This document shows, piece after piece, positions 1-6,619 of a DNA stretch of 19,156 nucleotides. The notes under the pieces were generated by a model. That model did not search any database. It was not told where the DNA came from and saw only the letters and a program-made list of their open reading frames with translations. Numbering within the stretch: the stretch's first letter is position 1; each line of letters starts with the position of its first letter. The translations under genes and the position numbers were made by a program. Origin of the DNA: Bacillota bacterium. GTDB lineage: Bacteria > Bacillota > Clostridia > Acetivibrionales > DSM-1351. The stretch lies in NCBI GenBank assembly GCA_023426005.1, contig JAFABO010000104.1, positions 1 through 19,156 of the forward strand, read 5' to 3'.

Positions 1-62
1 AATTGCTGGATGCGCCTGCATATACTCCATTTGTAAATGTTGGAGGAGTAAGGGGTGCATAA
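1..62 (+). CDS. dhaK: C-terminal end of a dihydroxyacetone kinase subunit DhaK-like protein (5' truncated by the window)
   Basis: Only the last 19 codons are present, in the frame starting at base 3 and ending in TAA at 60-62. They read LLDAPAYTPFVNVGGVRGA. DhaK proteins commonly end with a similar D-A-P-x-x-T-P sequence close to the C-terminus. DhaK binds dihydroxyacetone or a related short ketose covalently through a histidine and works with DhaL, which carries the nucleotide. The DhaL remnant begins 2 bases after this stop, and its ribosome binding site lies inside this coding end, so the two were one operon. The assignment rests on the short tail plus the neighbour; the catalytic part is outside the window. 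Confidence 0.6.
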   Translation, partial: LLDAPAYTPFVNVGGVRGA

Positions 63-64
63 AG

Positions 65-479
65 ATGATCTATACTTTGCAGGATGTCAAAAATATAATC
101 AATGTATCCGCAGAGGTGGCTCTTTCACTGAAAGAGCTATTAACAGAGCTTGACAGCCGCTCCGGTGACGGTGACCTGGGAATTACCATGGAAAAGAGTG
201 CACATGCGCTGATGCTCGAAATAGGCAAATATGAAGGCAAGGCTGGATGCCCTTATTCCTTTGGCAGATGCGCTTTAGGCATCATATGCCAGAGATACCG
301 ACCTGAAGCTTGCCCTTAAGGAGGCCGCATCCGCAGCAGCAAGGGGTGCTAACAGAACCAAAGGTATGATTGCCAAAGTGGGAAGGGCTAAATGGATAGG
401 CGAACGTTCAAGGGATTATCCTGACGGAGGTGCTGTTTTGTGCTCCGTACTTATTGAAAATTTATCTCAGCGGGATTGA
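65..479 (+). pseudogene. dhaL: Degenerate dihydroxyacetone kinase subunit DhaL (internal deletion, frameshift and stop)
   Basis: The N-terminal part starts at ATG 65 and carries the Mg-ADP binding signature LDSRSGDGDLGITM of DAK2/DhaL proteins. That frame runs into unrelated sequence at about 240 and stops at 319. A second frame (codons at 243, 246 and so on) reads LDALIPLADAL, then TAG at 276-278, then ASYARDTDLKLALKEAA and the C-terminal DhaL signature GRAKWIGERS followed by PDGGA, ending in TGA at 477-479. An intact DhaL is about 200-210 residues; these pieces total about 137, and roughly 60-70 residues between the GDGD loop and the LDAL helix are missing. Deletion, frameshift and stop together make a working product unlikely. 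The C-terminal DGGA replaces the usual DPGA, which suggests a DhaL variant. A sequencing error could explain the stop or the shift but not the missing middle. Confidence 0.8.
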
Positions 480-504
480 TACTATATATTGGGAGATTGA
501 ATGA

Positions 505-984
505 ATGAGTGAATATGATGAGCTTCTTAAGCAATTGGTAAATGAGGAAAAGGAACTTCAATTCAGGGAATTTACAAATGAAACTGCTTTGGAAATAGGC
601 CTGAAGCTGATAGAGAGAGCAAAAGAAGAAAATAAAAGAATTGCTGTTGATATAACCCGTTTTGGACACCAGCTTTTTCATTATTCCTTTACCGGGACTA
701 CTCCGGAAAATGATCAGTGGATAATTCGAAAGAACAGGGTTGTCAACAGGTTCGGCAAAAGTTCCCTGCATTTGGGTACAATACTGCGCAGAGACAACAC
801 TACTATTGAAGAAAGGCATCATATAAGTTCCTCTGAGTATGCTGTTATCGGAGGGGCTTTCCCGATAATTATCAAGAATACCGGAGTGATAGGAACAATT
901 ACCGTTTCGGGGCTGCCAAAAAATGAGGATCATGAACTGGTCGCAGCTGTTATCAAAGAGCAGCTTGGACTGCCGGCGGATTAA
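505..984 (+). CDS. UPF0303 / heme-degrading-like (GlcG/HbpS fold) family protein
   Basis: This 159-residue protein has the full length and layout of the UPF0303 family, which belongs to the Haem_degrading (PF03928, GlcG/HbpS-like) superfamily. Recognisable pieces are an N-terminal helix (EEKELQFREF), the IAVDITRFG strand followed by LFHYSFTGTTPENDQWI, and a glycine-rich C-terminal strand pair (GGAFPIIIKNTGVIGTITVSG). No signal peptide or membrane segment is visible, so it is probably cytosolic. The start at 505 has GGGAG at 491-495. An ATG at 501 is ruled out because it meets TGA after three codons. It lies 25 bp after the dhaL remnant and ends before a terminator, so it was probably the last gene of the dha operon. 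The biochemical role of UPF0303 proteins is poorly known; the heme name comes from family homology only. Confidence 0.8.
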   Translation: MSEYDELLKQLVNEEKELQFREFTNETALEIGLKLIERAKEENKRIAVDITRFGHQLFHYSFTGTTPENDQWIIRKNRVVNRFGKSSLHLGTILRRDNTTIEERHHISSSEYAVIGGAFPIIIKNTGVIGTITVSGLPKNEDHELVAAVIKEQLGLPAD

Positions 985-1018
985 TCCATATGCTGTATAA
1001 AAGGAAATGGAGCAGTGT

Positions 1019-1070
1019 AAAAAGTGGTGTGTAAATGGTATGCAAGTACCATAGTTCACACCACTTTTTT
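1019..1070 (+). terminator. Rho-independent terminator after the UPF0303 gene
   Basis: AAAAGTGGTGTG near 1019-1031 pairs with CACACCACTTTT at 1057-1068, followed by a T run to 1070. A smaller nested hairpin (TGGTA with TACCA) sits in the loop. It closes the dha-UPF0303 transcription unit. Confidence 0.85.
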
Positions 1071-1175
1071 ATACACCGAAACGGTTGTGCTTTAATTAGT
1101 AGGTCCAGGAGAGGCCGGACAAATATCATCAAAAGAAGTTCTATTGTAAACCATAAAAAGAAATCTTTTCTAAAG

Positions 1176-1204
1176 TCGAAAAATGTTCTTTTTTACGTTA
1201 TAAT
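1176..1204 (+). promoter_or_regulatory. Probable sigma-A promoter for the transglutaminase-like gene
   Basis: A perfect -10 TATAAT at 1199-1204 lies 17 bp after TCGAAA (1176-1181, 4 of 6 to TTGACA). It is about 50 bp ahead of the start codon at 1255. The -35 is weak, so the call rests on the -10 box and the spacing. Confidence 0.5.
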
Positions 1205-1254
1205 AGAAAAATATGGATTGATAAAAATATTATCATAAGGAGACAAAAGGCAAT

Positions 1255-3624
1255 ATGAAGAAATTATCAGCTATTGTAATTTTTTTGCTGGCGACATTGC
1301 TGACCGGTTATTCCACATCTTTGGCTGCATCTGCTGAATCTTGTTTTTCTAACAACAAAGCACTTGACGGCATTTATGCAAAATTAGAGAAGGAATTTCT
1401 CAAATACAAAAAAGATGAGGTAATACCACTGAAGAATTTGGGGGCAATCATCACCGAAGAAAATCAAACAAGGTGGGAGAGGACTTCAAAGAAAATATCG
1501 GACAGCCAGGTTAAGGCTGCGGCGCAAGTGGCGCTGAACAACATAAAAGTGGCGGTTGAATTAAAGGAAGAGGAGCTGGGCGGCCTCTCTCCACAAGAGT
1601 ATAAAGTTATCTCGGACTATCTCGATCAACAATTGTTTTTTGCCAAAGGCAGTGAATACGGCTGGGATTTCGAAGGTGAAAAAGTGCAGTTGTATACTGA
1701 ACTGCGTAATTTTAATGAATGGTTAATGTTTAAAGATATGGAAGGCAACTTCAGAAGAATGGGCAAGGAAAAGGATGAGGTGAATCCTGCCGATTTAAAA
1801 GTTAAGAACAAGGTCGTCAGGTACCTGAATCAATCCATCCAGAAGGGGAACAGGGTCAGCCCCCAAATACTTGAGGAATTGCCGGAGGCAGTTGAAAAAC
1901 TGTTCGTGGAGCGTAATTTATCCAGAATCATGGCAGGCAGAATGCTGTCGGAAATTCATAAAGATATCTACACTCCCGACGATAAGGATCCGGATGCCGA
2001 CCATTATGACGGCACAAAATCCGTGGAAGAAATTATTGAAAGTTATGGGTATTTAATAAGTAACCGTCAGGGTTACAGAGATGATGAAAAAGTTGTAGAG
2101 TACTACGAATATCCTGAGGACAAGCCTTCGGCAAAAGCCTGGGATACTGTAACCAAGAGCTTGCTCAACGGCCAGTTGTCAGAAAATTTTAAATACGGAT
2201 TTAATAAAGCCATAACACTTGACGAACTGGCAAATTTATATTTTGGCACAAGAGAACTGGATGAAAAAATTGTCATTGATGATAGCAGTGTGTCTGCCAG
2301 CAGCCCTGATTATATTAAACTGGCATATATTTATGGTATGATTGACGACACAAAAAATCTGGAAAAACCTTTGACAAGGCTTGAAGCTACAAGAAGCCTG
2401 GTTAAAAATGCGATCTATAAAAGCTGGAGTGACTCTTTAAAGGTTATAGACTGCAGCCAGATACCATTGGAAGATCAAATTAATGTAGCCAGCTGCATCA
2501 ATGCCGGAATGAAAACCAGGATAGCAAAGTTTGAACCACAGGGCAGCTATACCAAAGAAGAAGCTATCGTGGACAGGGATCTGCGCTCATTTAATAAATT
2601 GAGGGGCTATAATATTCCACTTGACCTGAGCAGTCCCTCCAAAATCGTCGTTGGAAAAAATACGATAAATCTGTTGTTTGAGAATAAAAAGGAAATCCAG
2701 GAGTACTTTGAAGATAATTTCGAAGATACCGTGTTAGACAAAACCAAACTAAGCGGAAATTATACCAGAATAGATTCAGGTGGTGTGTTGATTGAAATTT
2801 TTACACCTGAAAACGGGATTAAATTTACCATAAAAAGTGGAACGGCATATTTAGATTTGGATAAGGGTAAATACGGACCGAGATTAGGCTACAGAATTGA
2901 ACCTAAAGTAATTAAGGGCAATGAAAAAGTAGATATGAATATGCAGTTGGATTCCATCACTAAAAAGCTGTATACAAAGCTTGATGCAATTCTGGCAAAG
3001 ATCATCAAACCCGGAATGACACAGGAACAAAAGGTAAAAGCCATCCATGATTTCGTTATCAAGCATATTACCTACGACAGCAAATTGCAGGATGAACAGA
3101 CCATTGAAAGTGTTATTGAAACCATTGACAAGGGAAGGGGCGTTTGCGGAGATTATTCTTTATTATTTATGCATCTATGCAGAAGAGCATCGATCCCATG
3201 TACTTTTGAAGTCGGTGACCCGTTTACTTTAAATCATGCGTGGAATTCAGTATTTGTAAATGGTCAGTGGCTGTTTGTGGATACCACCTGGGATGACAAC
3301 GACAGCGGAAAAATTTTATATACATATTATTTGAAAGACAGGTTTACCTTTATGAAAGATCATACACCCTGGATGGGTGTTCCGGAGGTTGGATATTATT
3401 CGGATGCCGATCTTGATCCAATGAACCTCAAGAGTCAGGATGAGATCAGGGCTTATTTGCTTAAGAATTTTTATTGGACTGATGGTTTCAAACTGACATT
3501 CAGAGTGTCTGATAAAAATATAAAGCCAACCACCGGATACTTGAATGATCCGGATGTAAATGTTTCATTGATCTACGACGCAAAGAATAATCTATATACG
3601 GTTACAGCAAAATCCAAAAAGTAA
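1255..3624 (+). CDS. Large secreted transglutaminase-like (PF01841) protein with SLH-like middle region
   Basis: This 789-residue protein has a Sec signal peptide (MKK, hydrophobic stretch to about residue 18, likely cleavage in the Ala/Ser-rich stretch at 22-28). The C-terminal third carries the transglutaminase-like cysteine protease core: GVCGDYS with Cys631, NHAW with His661 and VDTTWDD with Asp676, in correct order and spacing for a Cys-His-Asp triad. Residues about 303-390 contain LTRLEATRSLVKNA after a GMID turn, resembling a degenerate S-layer homology repeat, which could bind the cell wall. The N-terminal third is helical and charged and not recognised. Bacterial members act as proteases, cross-linkers or wall-associated enzymes; the substrate here is unknown. 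The gene stands alone, with a terminator upstream and another downstream. The signal peptide contains LLTGYS, where a lipobox would have Cys instead of Tyr. Purine-rich AAGGAG lies 12 bp before the ATG and a nearer AAAAGG 4 bp before it. Confidence 0.8.
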   Translation: MKKLSAIVIFLLATLLTGYSTSLAASAESCFSNNKALDGIYAKLEKEFLKYKKDEVIPLKNLGAIITEENQTRWERTSKKISDSQVKAAAQVALNNIKVAVELKEEELGGLSPQEYKVISDYLDQQLFFAKGSEYGWDFEGEKVQLYTELRNFNEWLMFKDMEGNFRRMGKEKDEVNPADLKVKNKVVRYLNQSIQKGNRVSPQILEELPEAVEKLFVERNLSRIMAGRMLSEIHKDIYTPDDKDPDADHYDGTKSVEEIIESYGYLISNRQGYRDDEKVVEYYEYPEDKPSAKAWDTVTKSLLNGQLSENFKYGFNKAITLDELANLYFGTRELDEKIVIDDSSVSASSPDYIKLAYIYGMIDDTKNLEKPLTRLEATRSLVKNAIYKSWSDSLKVIDCSQIPLEDQINVASCINAGMKTRIAKFEPQGSYTKEEAIVDRDLRSFNKLRGYNIPLDLSSPSKIVVGKNTINLLFENKKEIQEYFEDNFEDTVLDKTKLSGNYTRIDSGGVLIEIFTPENGIKFTIKSGTAYLDLDKGKYGPRLGYRIEPKVIKGNEKVDMNMQLDSITKKLYTKLDAILAKIIKPGMTQEQKVKAIHDFVIKHITYDSKLQDEQTIESVIETIDKGRGVCGDYSLLFMHLCRRASIPCTFEVGDPFTLNHAWNSVFVNGQWLFVDTTWDDNDSGKILYTYYLKDRFTFMKDHTPWMGVPEVGYYSDADLDPMNLKSQDEIRAYLLKNFYWTDGFKLTFRVSDKNIKPTTGYLNDPDVNVSLIYDAKNNLYTVTAKSKK

Positions 3625-3688
3625 AGAATTTGATCCTGGATTTGTACAGGTACAGGAAATACTATGTTCAAATAATAATTTAAAGTAC

Positions 3689-3745
3689 ACAGGGGTTGGA
3701 ATTTGTTAAATTCATAAGACAGATTCCAATCCCTGTTTGTTCTAT
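3689..3745 (+). terminator. Rho-independent terminator after the transglutaminase-like gene
   Basis: ACAGGGGTTGGAAT (3689-3702) pairs with ATTCCAATCCCTGT (3723-3736): 14 pairs including one G-U, with a loop of about 20 bases. A T-rich but interrupted tail (TTGTTCTATTCTT) follows. Confidence 0.75.
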
Positions 3746-3784
3746 TCTTGATAGAGAAAGGATAAAAAGGGGATTACACTTTTA

Positions 3785-3813
3785 TATACATTCAATCAAA
3801 GGTATTGTATAAT
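3785..3813 (+). promoter_or_regulatory. Probable sigma-A promoter for the small ORF / ABC exporter / LytTR operon
   Basis: A perfect TATAAT at 3808-3813 lies 17 bp after TATACA (3785-3790, 4 of 6 to TTGACA). It is downstream of the previous terminator and about 20 bp ahead of the ribosome binding site AGGGAG at 3834-3839. The transcript would have a leader of about 170 bases before the ABC gene. Confidence 0.55.
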
Positions 3814-3849
3814 TAAAATTATTGTGATTTGAAAGGGAGTGAACTCCAT

Positions 3850-3927
3850 ATGAGATTGAAAGCAGGTATCTGCTCAGTACAGTTGAACGGTCTGTTGGCA
3901 GATTGTGCTGAGCTTAATATTTTGTAA
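3850..3927 (+). CDS. Putative 25-residue peptide ORF ahead of the ABC exporter
   Basis: The ATG at 3850 follows AGGGAG (3834-3839) by 10 bp, just after a promoter. The predicted peptide is MRLKAGICSVQLN followed by GLLADCAELNIL, with Cys8 and Cys19. The same frame continues past the TAA at 3925-3927 for 12 more codons (FADSFSCAESQY) to a TGA at 3964-3966, so a longer 38-codon reading frame may have been interrupted. CAEL and CAES come from a direct DNA repeat 42 bp apart. The position before an exporter and a LytTR regulator fits a signalling or antimicrobial peptide precursor. It could equally be a leader peptide of an attenuator, or chance, because the region also folds as RNA. I recognise no family; no processing or peptidase gene is adjacent. 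Confidence 0.35.
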   Translation: MRLKAGICSVQLNGLLADCAELNIL

Positions 3928-3954
3928 TTTGCTGACAGCTTCAGCTGTGCTGAG
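3872..3954 (+). promoter_or_regulatory. Possible attenuator-like leader RNA with two alternative hairpins
   Basis: GCTCAGTACAG (3872-3882) can pair with TTGTGCTGAGC (3903-3913): 11 pairs including two G-U, with an inner TCTG/CAGA hairpin at 3891-3902. The 9-base sequence TGTGCTGAG occurs again at 3946-3954, 42 bp downstream, so CTCAGTAC (3873-3880) could pair with either copy. A third small hairpin, ACAGC-TTCA-GCTGT, fills 3935-3948 and would compete with the second pairing. Mutually exclusive pairing in a leader, overlapping a short ORF, is what attenuators look like. No clear U-tract terminator is present, so control of ABC gene translation would be more likely than termination. Confidence 0.35.
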
Positions 3955-3993
3955 AGTCAATATTGAAAATCTATTGATGAAAGAGGTACAGTT

Positions 3994-5619
3994 ATGAATT
4001 ACTTAATTGAGATAGTGAAAAAGAATAAAATATTAGTCGGCAGTTATTTGCTGTCGGGTATTTTAATAGCATTCTTAAGCAGTTTTAATGCAAATTATTT
4101 TCAAAAACTGATAGACAGGTTCAATGACGGAACTTTATCAATAAGCAATATAATTATATACGGGATTGTGCTTCTTGCGGCATGTGTTTTCAACTATTTG
4201 GATGAATATCCCGGCTGCAGCCTGGAGCATGAAATTTTCCTGAATTTAAAACTGAGTGCTTTGAAAAAAATCAGCCGTATTGATTATCAAGTATATCAGA
4301 CTATGGGAACCGGTAAGCTGGTTCAGAGAATTGAGAATGGGGCATCGTCCGGAAAGGGTGTCTTATTTGAGTTTTTGTTTTGCCTGTTCCGGCAGTTGAT
4401 ACCATCCATTGCATTTAGTATGTTTTTTATCTATAGAATGGATAAAAGGGTGATGCTGGCAATATCGGCGGGTTATGTGGCCGTATTTATTATAACACAC
4501 CTGCTTCTTAAGGTTTTGTATCAAATAAAGGGACATATTCTGTCTAATGAAGAAAAAATGAATCATTTTCTGGTCCGCGGATTCATGGAAATGGTTGTAT
4601 TCCGTATAAACAAAAGATTTAAATATGAAATAGAAAAGGCAGAAACAGCAAAAAGGCAAATAGTAAGCTCAAAAGTCAAAATGACACTTATTCATGAAGC
4701 CTTTTTTGCTGTATTTGCTCTGATAGTCATTGCAATAAAAATTTCTATTGTCATTTACGGATGGATAACAAAGTCTCTCAGTATCGGAGCTATTGTTGCA
4801 CTTATTTCACTGGTGGATAATGCATATACCCCAATTGCCATTTTCAACGTCCAGTTTGTGCAATACAAACTGGATAAAACAGCATATAAACGCTATGTGG
4901 AATTTTTGGAGGCACCGAATGACCAACAACTGGGCAGAGGAGAAAGGATAAAATCACTAAAAGTTGATATTTCCTGCATGGGATTGGGATTTTCATATGA
5001 TAAAAGGGTTATACTGGATAACTTCAATTTGCTTATAAGACAGGGGGAAAATGTTGCCCTTGTGGGGGAAAGCGGTTCTGGCAAGTCAACGTTGGTAAAA
5101 TTACTGGTTGGACTGTTAAAGCCCTGTGCCGGGAAAATAACAGTTGGCAATTATGACTTATCTCATCTGGATTTAAACTGCTATTATAACCATATTAGCT
5201 ATATACCTCAGGAGTCGCCTGTATTTGACGGATCATTACGGGAAAATCTGGTATTTGATAAAAAGGTGGATGACCGTGAGATTATCAAGGCACTGGAACA
5301 GGTTGAACTGATTGATTTGTACAACAAGCTGGAAAAGGGCCTGGATACGGAACTTGGCGAAAGAGGAATCACTTTATCCGGGGGTGAACGTCAAAGATTG
5401 GCGCTGGCCAGACTATGGTTTTCCGGAACAGATGTCGTAATATTGGACGAGGCTACCTCTGCAATGGATAACAAAACAGAAGAGATAGTAATGGGCCGTG
5501 TTATGAAGCTTTTAAAGGCACAAACTGTTATTGCAATAGCTCACCGGCTGAATTCGATCAGAGATTTCGAGCGTATTATAGTTTTGACGGAGGGGCACAT
5601 TACAGGCCAGGATAGTTAA
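3994..5619 (+). CDS. ABC exporter half-transporter, fused permease and ATP-binding domains
   Basis: This 541-residue protein has an N-terminal type I exporter membrane domain (hydrophobic segments within residues about 1-275) and a C-terminal ATPase domain. The ATPase has Walker A GESGSGKST (358-366), signature LSGGERQ (461-467), Walker B VVILDEA with Asp485 and Glu486, and the H-loop His517. All catalytic residues are present, so it should hydrolyse ATP as a dimer, probably a homodimer since there is no partner gene. There is no N-terminal C39 peptidase domain, so any peptide cargo would need processing elsewhere. The substrate is unknown: drug, lipid or peptide export are all possible. AAGAGG (3980-3985) precedes the ATG by 8 bp. 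The LytTR regulator starts about 33 bp after its stop with no terminator between, indicating co-transcription. Confidence 0.85.
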   Translation: MNYLIEIVKKNKILVGSYLLSGILIAFLSSFNANYFQKLIDRFNDGTLSISNIIIYGIVLLAACVFNYLDEYPGCSLEHEIFLNLKLSALKKISRIDYQVYQTMGTGKLVQRIENGASSGKGVLFEFLFCLFRQLIPSIAFSMFFIYRMDKRVMLAISAGYVAVFIITHLLLKVLYQIKGHILSNEEKMNHFLVRGFMEMVVFRINKRFKYEIEKAETAKRQIVSSKVKMTLIHEAFFAVFALIVIAIKISIVIYGWITKSLSIGAIVALISLVDNAYTPIAIFNVQFVQYKLDKTAYKRYVEFLEAPNDQQLGRGERIKSLKVDISCMGLGFSYDKRVILDNFNLLIRQGENVALVGESGSGKSTLVKLLVGLLKPCAGKITVGNYDLSHLDLNCYYNHISYIPQESPVFDGSLRENLVFDKKVDDREIIKALEQVELIDLYNKLEKGLDTELGERGITLSGGERQRLALARLWFSGTDVVILDEATSAMDNKTEEIVMGRVMKLLKAQTVIAIAHRLNSIRDFERIIVLTEGHITGQDS

Positions 5620-5652
5620 TATTGTTTTTTATCAAATTTGCGAGAGGGATAG

Positions 5653-6420
5653 ATGTATATGCTGAGAGCTGTAATCGGAGATGGAAGTCGTAATGACAGG
5701 CAAGTATTGAAAAAAATGCTGGAAAAAATTCCTGAGCTGATAGTTGAAGGTGAAGCAAGCAATGGACCGGATCTCATACAGTTGGTGGAAAAAACGCTGC
5801 CGCAGATAGTGTTTATTGATATTGATATGATCGGAATGTCAGGCTTTGAAGCAGCGCTGGCCATTGCCGAAATCAACCCAAAGACTTTTATAATATTTTC
5901 AACAGATTGTGATAGCTTTGCCACAGAAGCCTTTGACGCATATGCGTTTTATTATATGGTCAAACCCTACGACTTTGATCGTATAAATAAGACAATAGAG
6001 CGGATAAAAGAAATTATATATAATTACACACGGCATATAAGGGAAATAGATGATAAATTATGCAGTAGTCCGTGTAAACGTAACCTGTTTCCGCAAAGAC
6101 TTATTATTGAGACAAATGATACGATGATTTTTATCAAAACTTCCGAAATACTGCTAATTACAAGGAAGGACCGGAAGACTGTCATACATACCTCCAAAGG
6201 TTCTCACAGTATCAGTGATACCCTGGAGGAAATAGAATCAAAGCTGGGACATGATTTTTTCAGATGTCATAAGGGCTATATAATAAATACAAATTTAATC
6301 TCAAAAGTTGAACCGTGGGGAAATAAAACCTACATGGTAACTATATCGGATACTCAGGAAACAGCCTTAATGACTTTGGTAAGATTCAAACAGTTTAAAC
6401 AAATATATTGTATAGAATAA
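5653..6420 (+). CDS. LytTR-family response regulator (receiver plus LytTR DNA-binding domain), orphan
   Basis: Residues about 1-125 form a receiver domain: Asp10, phosphoacceptor Asp56 in VFIDIDM, Ser83/Thr84 and Lys104 in MVKPYD. Residues about 150-255 form a LytTR domain with RLIIETNDTMIFIKTSEI, then FFRCHKGYIINTNLI and a C-terminal RFKQFKQIY. LytTR regulators (AgrA, ComE, VirR types) bind paired direct repeats and often control peptide signalling, bacteriocins or envelope functions. One of the usual two acidic Mg-binding residues of the IVDD motif is Gly11 (IGDGS), so phosphorylation may be altered. No histidine kinase gene is adjacent. ATG 5653 is 4 bp after AGAGGG; the in-frame ATG at 5659, 10 bp away, is an equally good start. 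The gene follows the ABC exporter in the same operon. Confidence 0.88.
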   Translation: MYMLRAVIGDGSRNDRQVLKKMLEKIPELIVEGEASNGPDLIQLVEKTLPQIVFIDIDMIGMSGFEAALAIAEINPKTFIIFSTDCDSFATEAFDAYAFYYMVKPYDFDRINKTIERIKEIIYNYTRHIREIDDKLCSSPCKRNLFPQRLIIETNDTMIFIKTSEILLITRKDRKTVIHTSKGSHSISDTLEEIESKLGHDFFRCHKGYIINTNLISKVEPWGNKTYMVTISDTQETALMTLVRFKQFKQIYCIE

Positions 6421-6453
6421 ACTTTTTTGAATGTGAACTTATCCTATAAATAT

Positions 6454-6484
6454 TTCAAACATAAAATTACCCCCTTCAAACATA
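6454..6484 (-). promoter_or_regulatory. Tandem LytTR-type binding site (two identical 10-bp repeats, 21-bp period)
   Basis: TTCAAACATA occurs at 6454-6463 and again at 6475-6484, exactly 21 bp apart. On the minus strand each reads TATGTTTGAA, with the GTT core of the LytTR consensus (W-M-M-GTT-N-R-K); seven of nine positions fit. Two 9-bp direct repeats with a 12-bp gap (21-bp period) is the known layout of AgrA, ComE and PlnC sites. The site lies 33 bp after the LytTR regulator gene and 136 bp before the chemoreceptor start, so it could control either or an antisense transcript. Function is inferred. Confidence 0.5.
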
Positions 6485-6619
6485 TTAAATGCATTTTTGA
6501 GCAATATTGGTTAAAAAGAGAAAAAAATGTCGTAATATAAGATATAACTAATTATTGTGTCGAATGTTAAAGAATTGTCAGAATAATTATGTTGTAAAAA
6601 AAGAAGGGGGTAGATATGA

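Noticed and set aside
451..1059. 202-codon minus-strand frame over the UPF0303 gene
   Set aside because: It overlaps a gene with clear family match, runs through the terminator hairpin, and has no recognisable motif.
6530..6600. Sigma-D (flagellar) promoter before the chemoreceptor
   Set aside because: I looked for TAAA with a downstream GCCGATAW and found no acceptable match; no good sigma-A pair was found there either.
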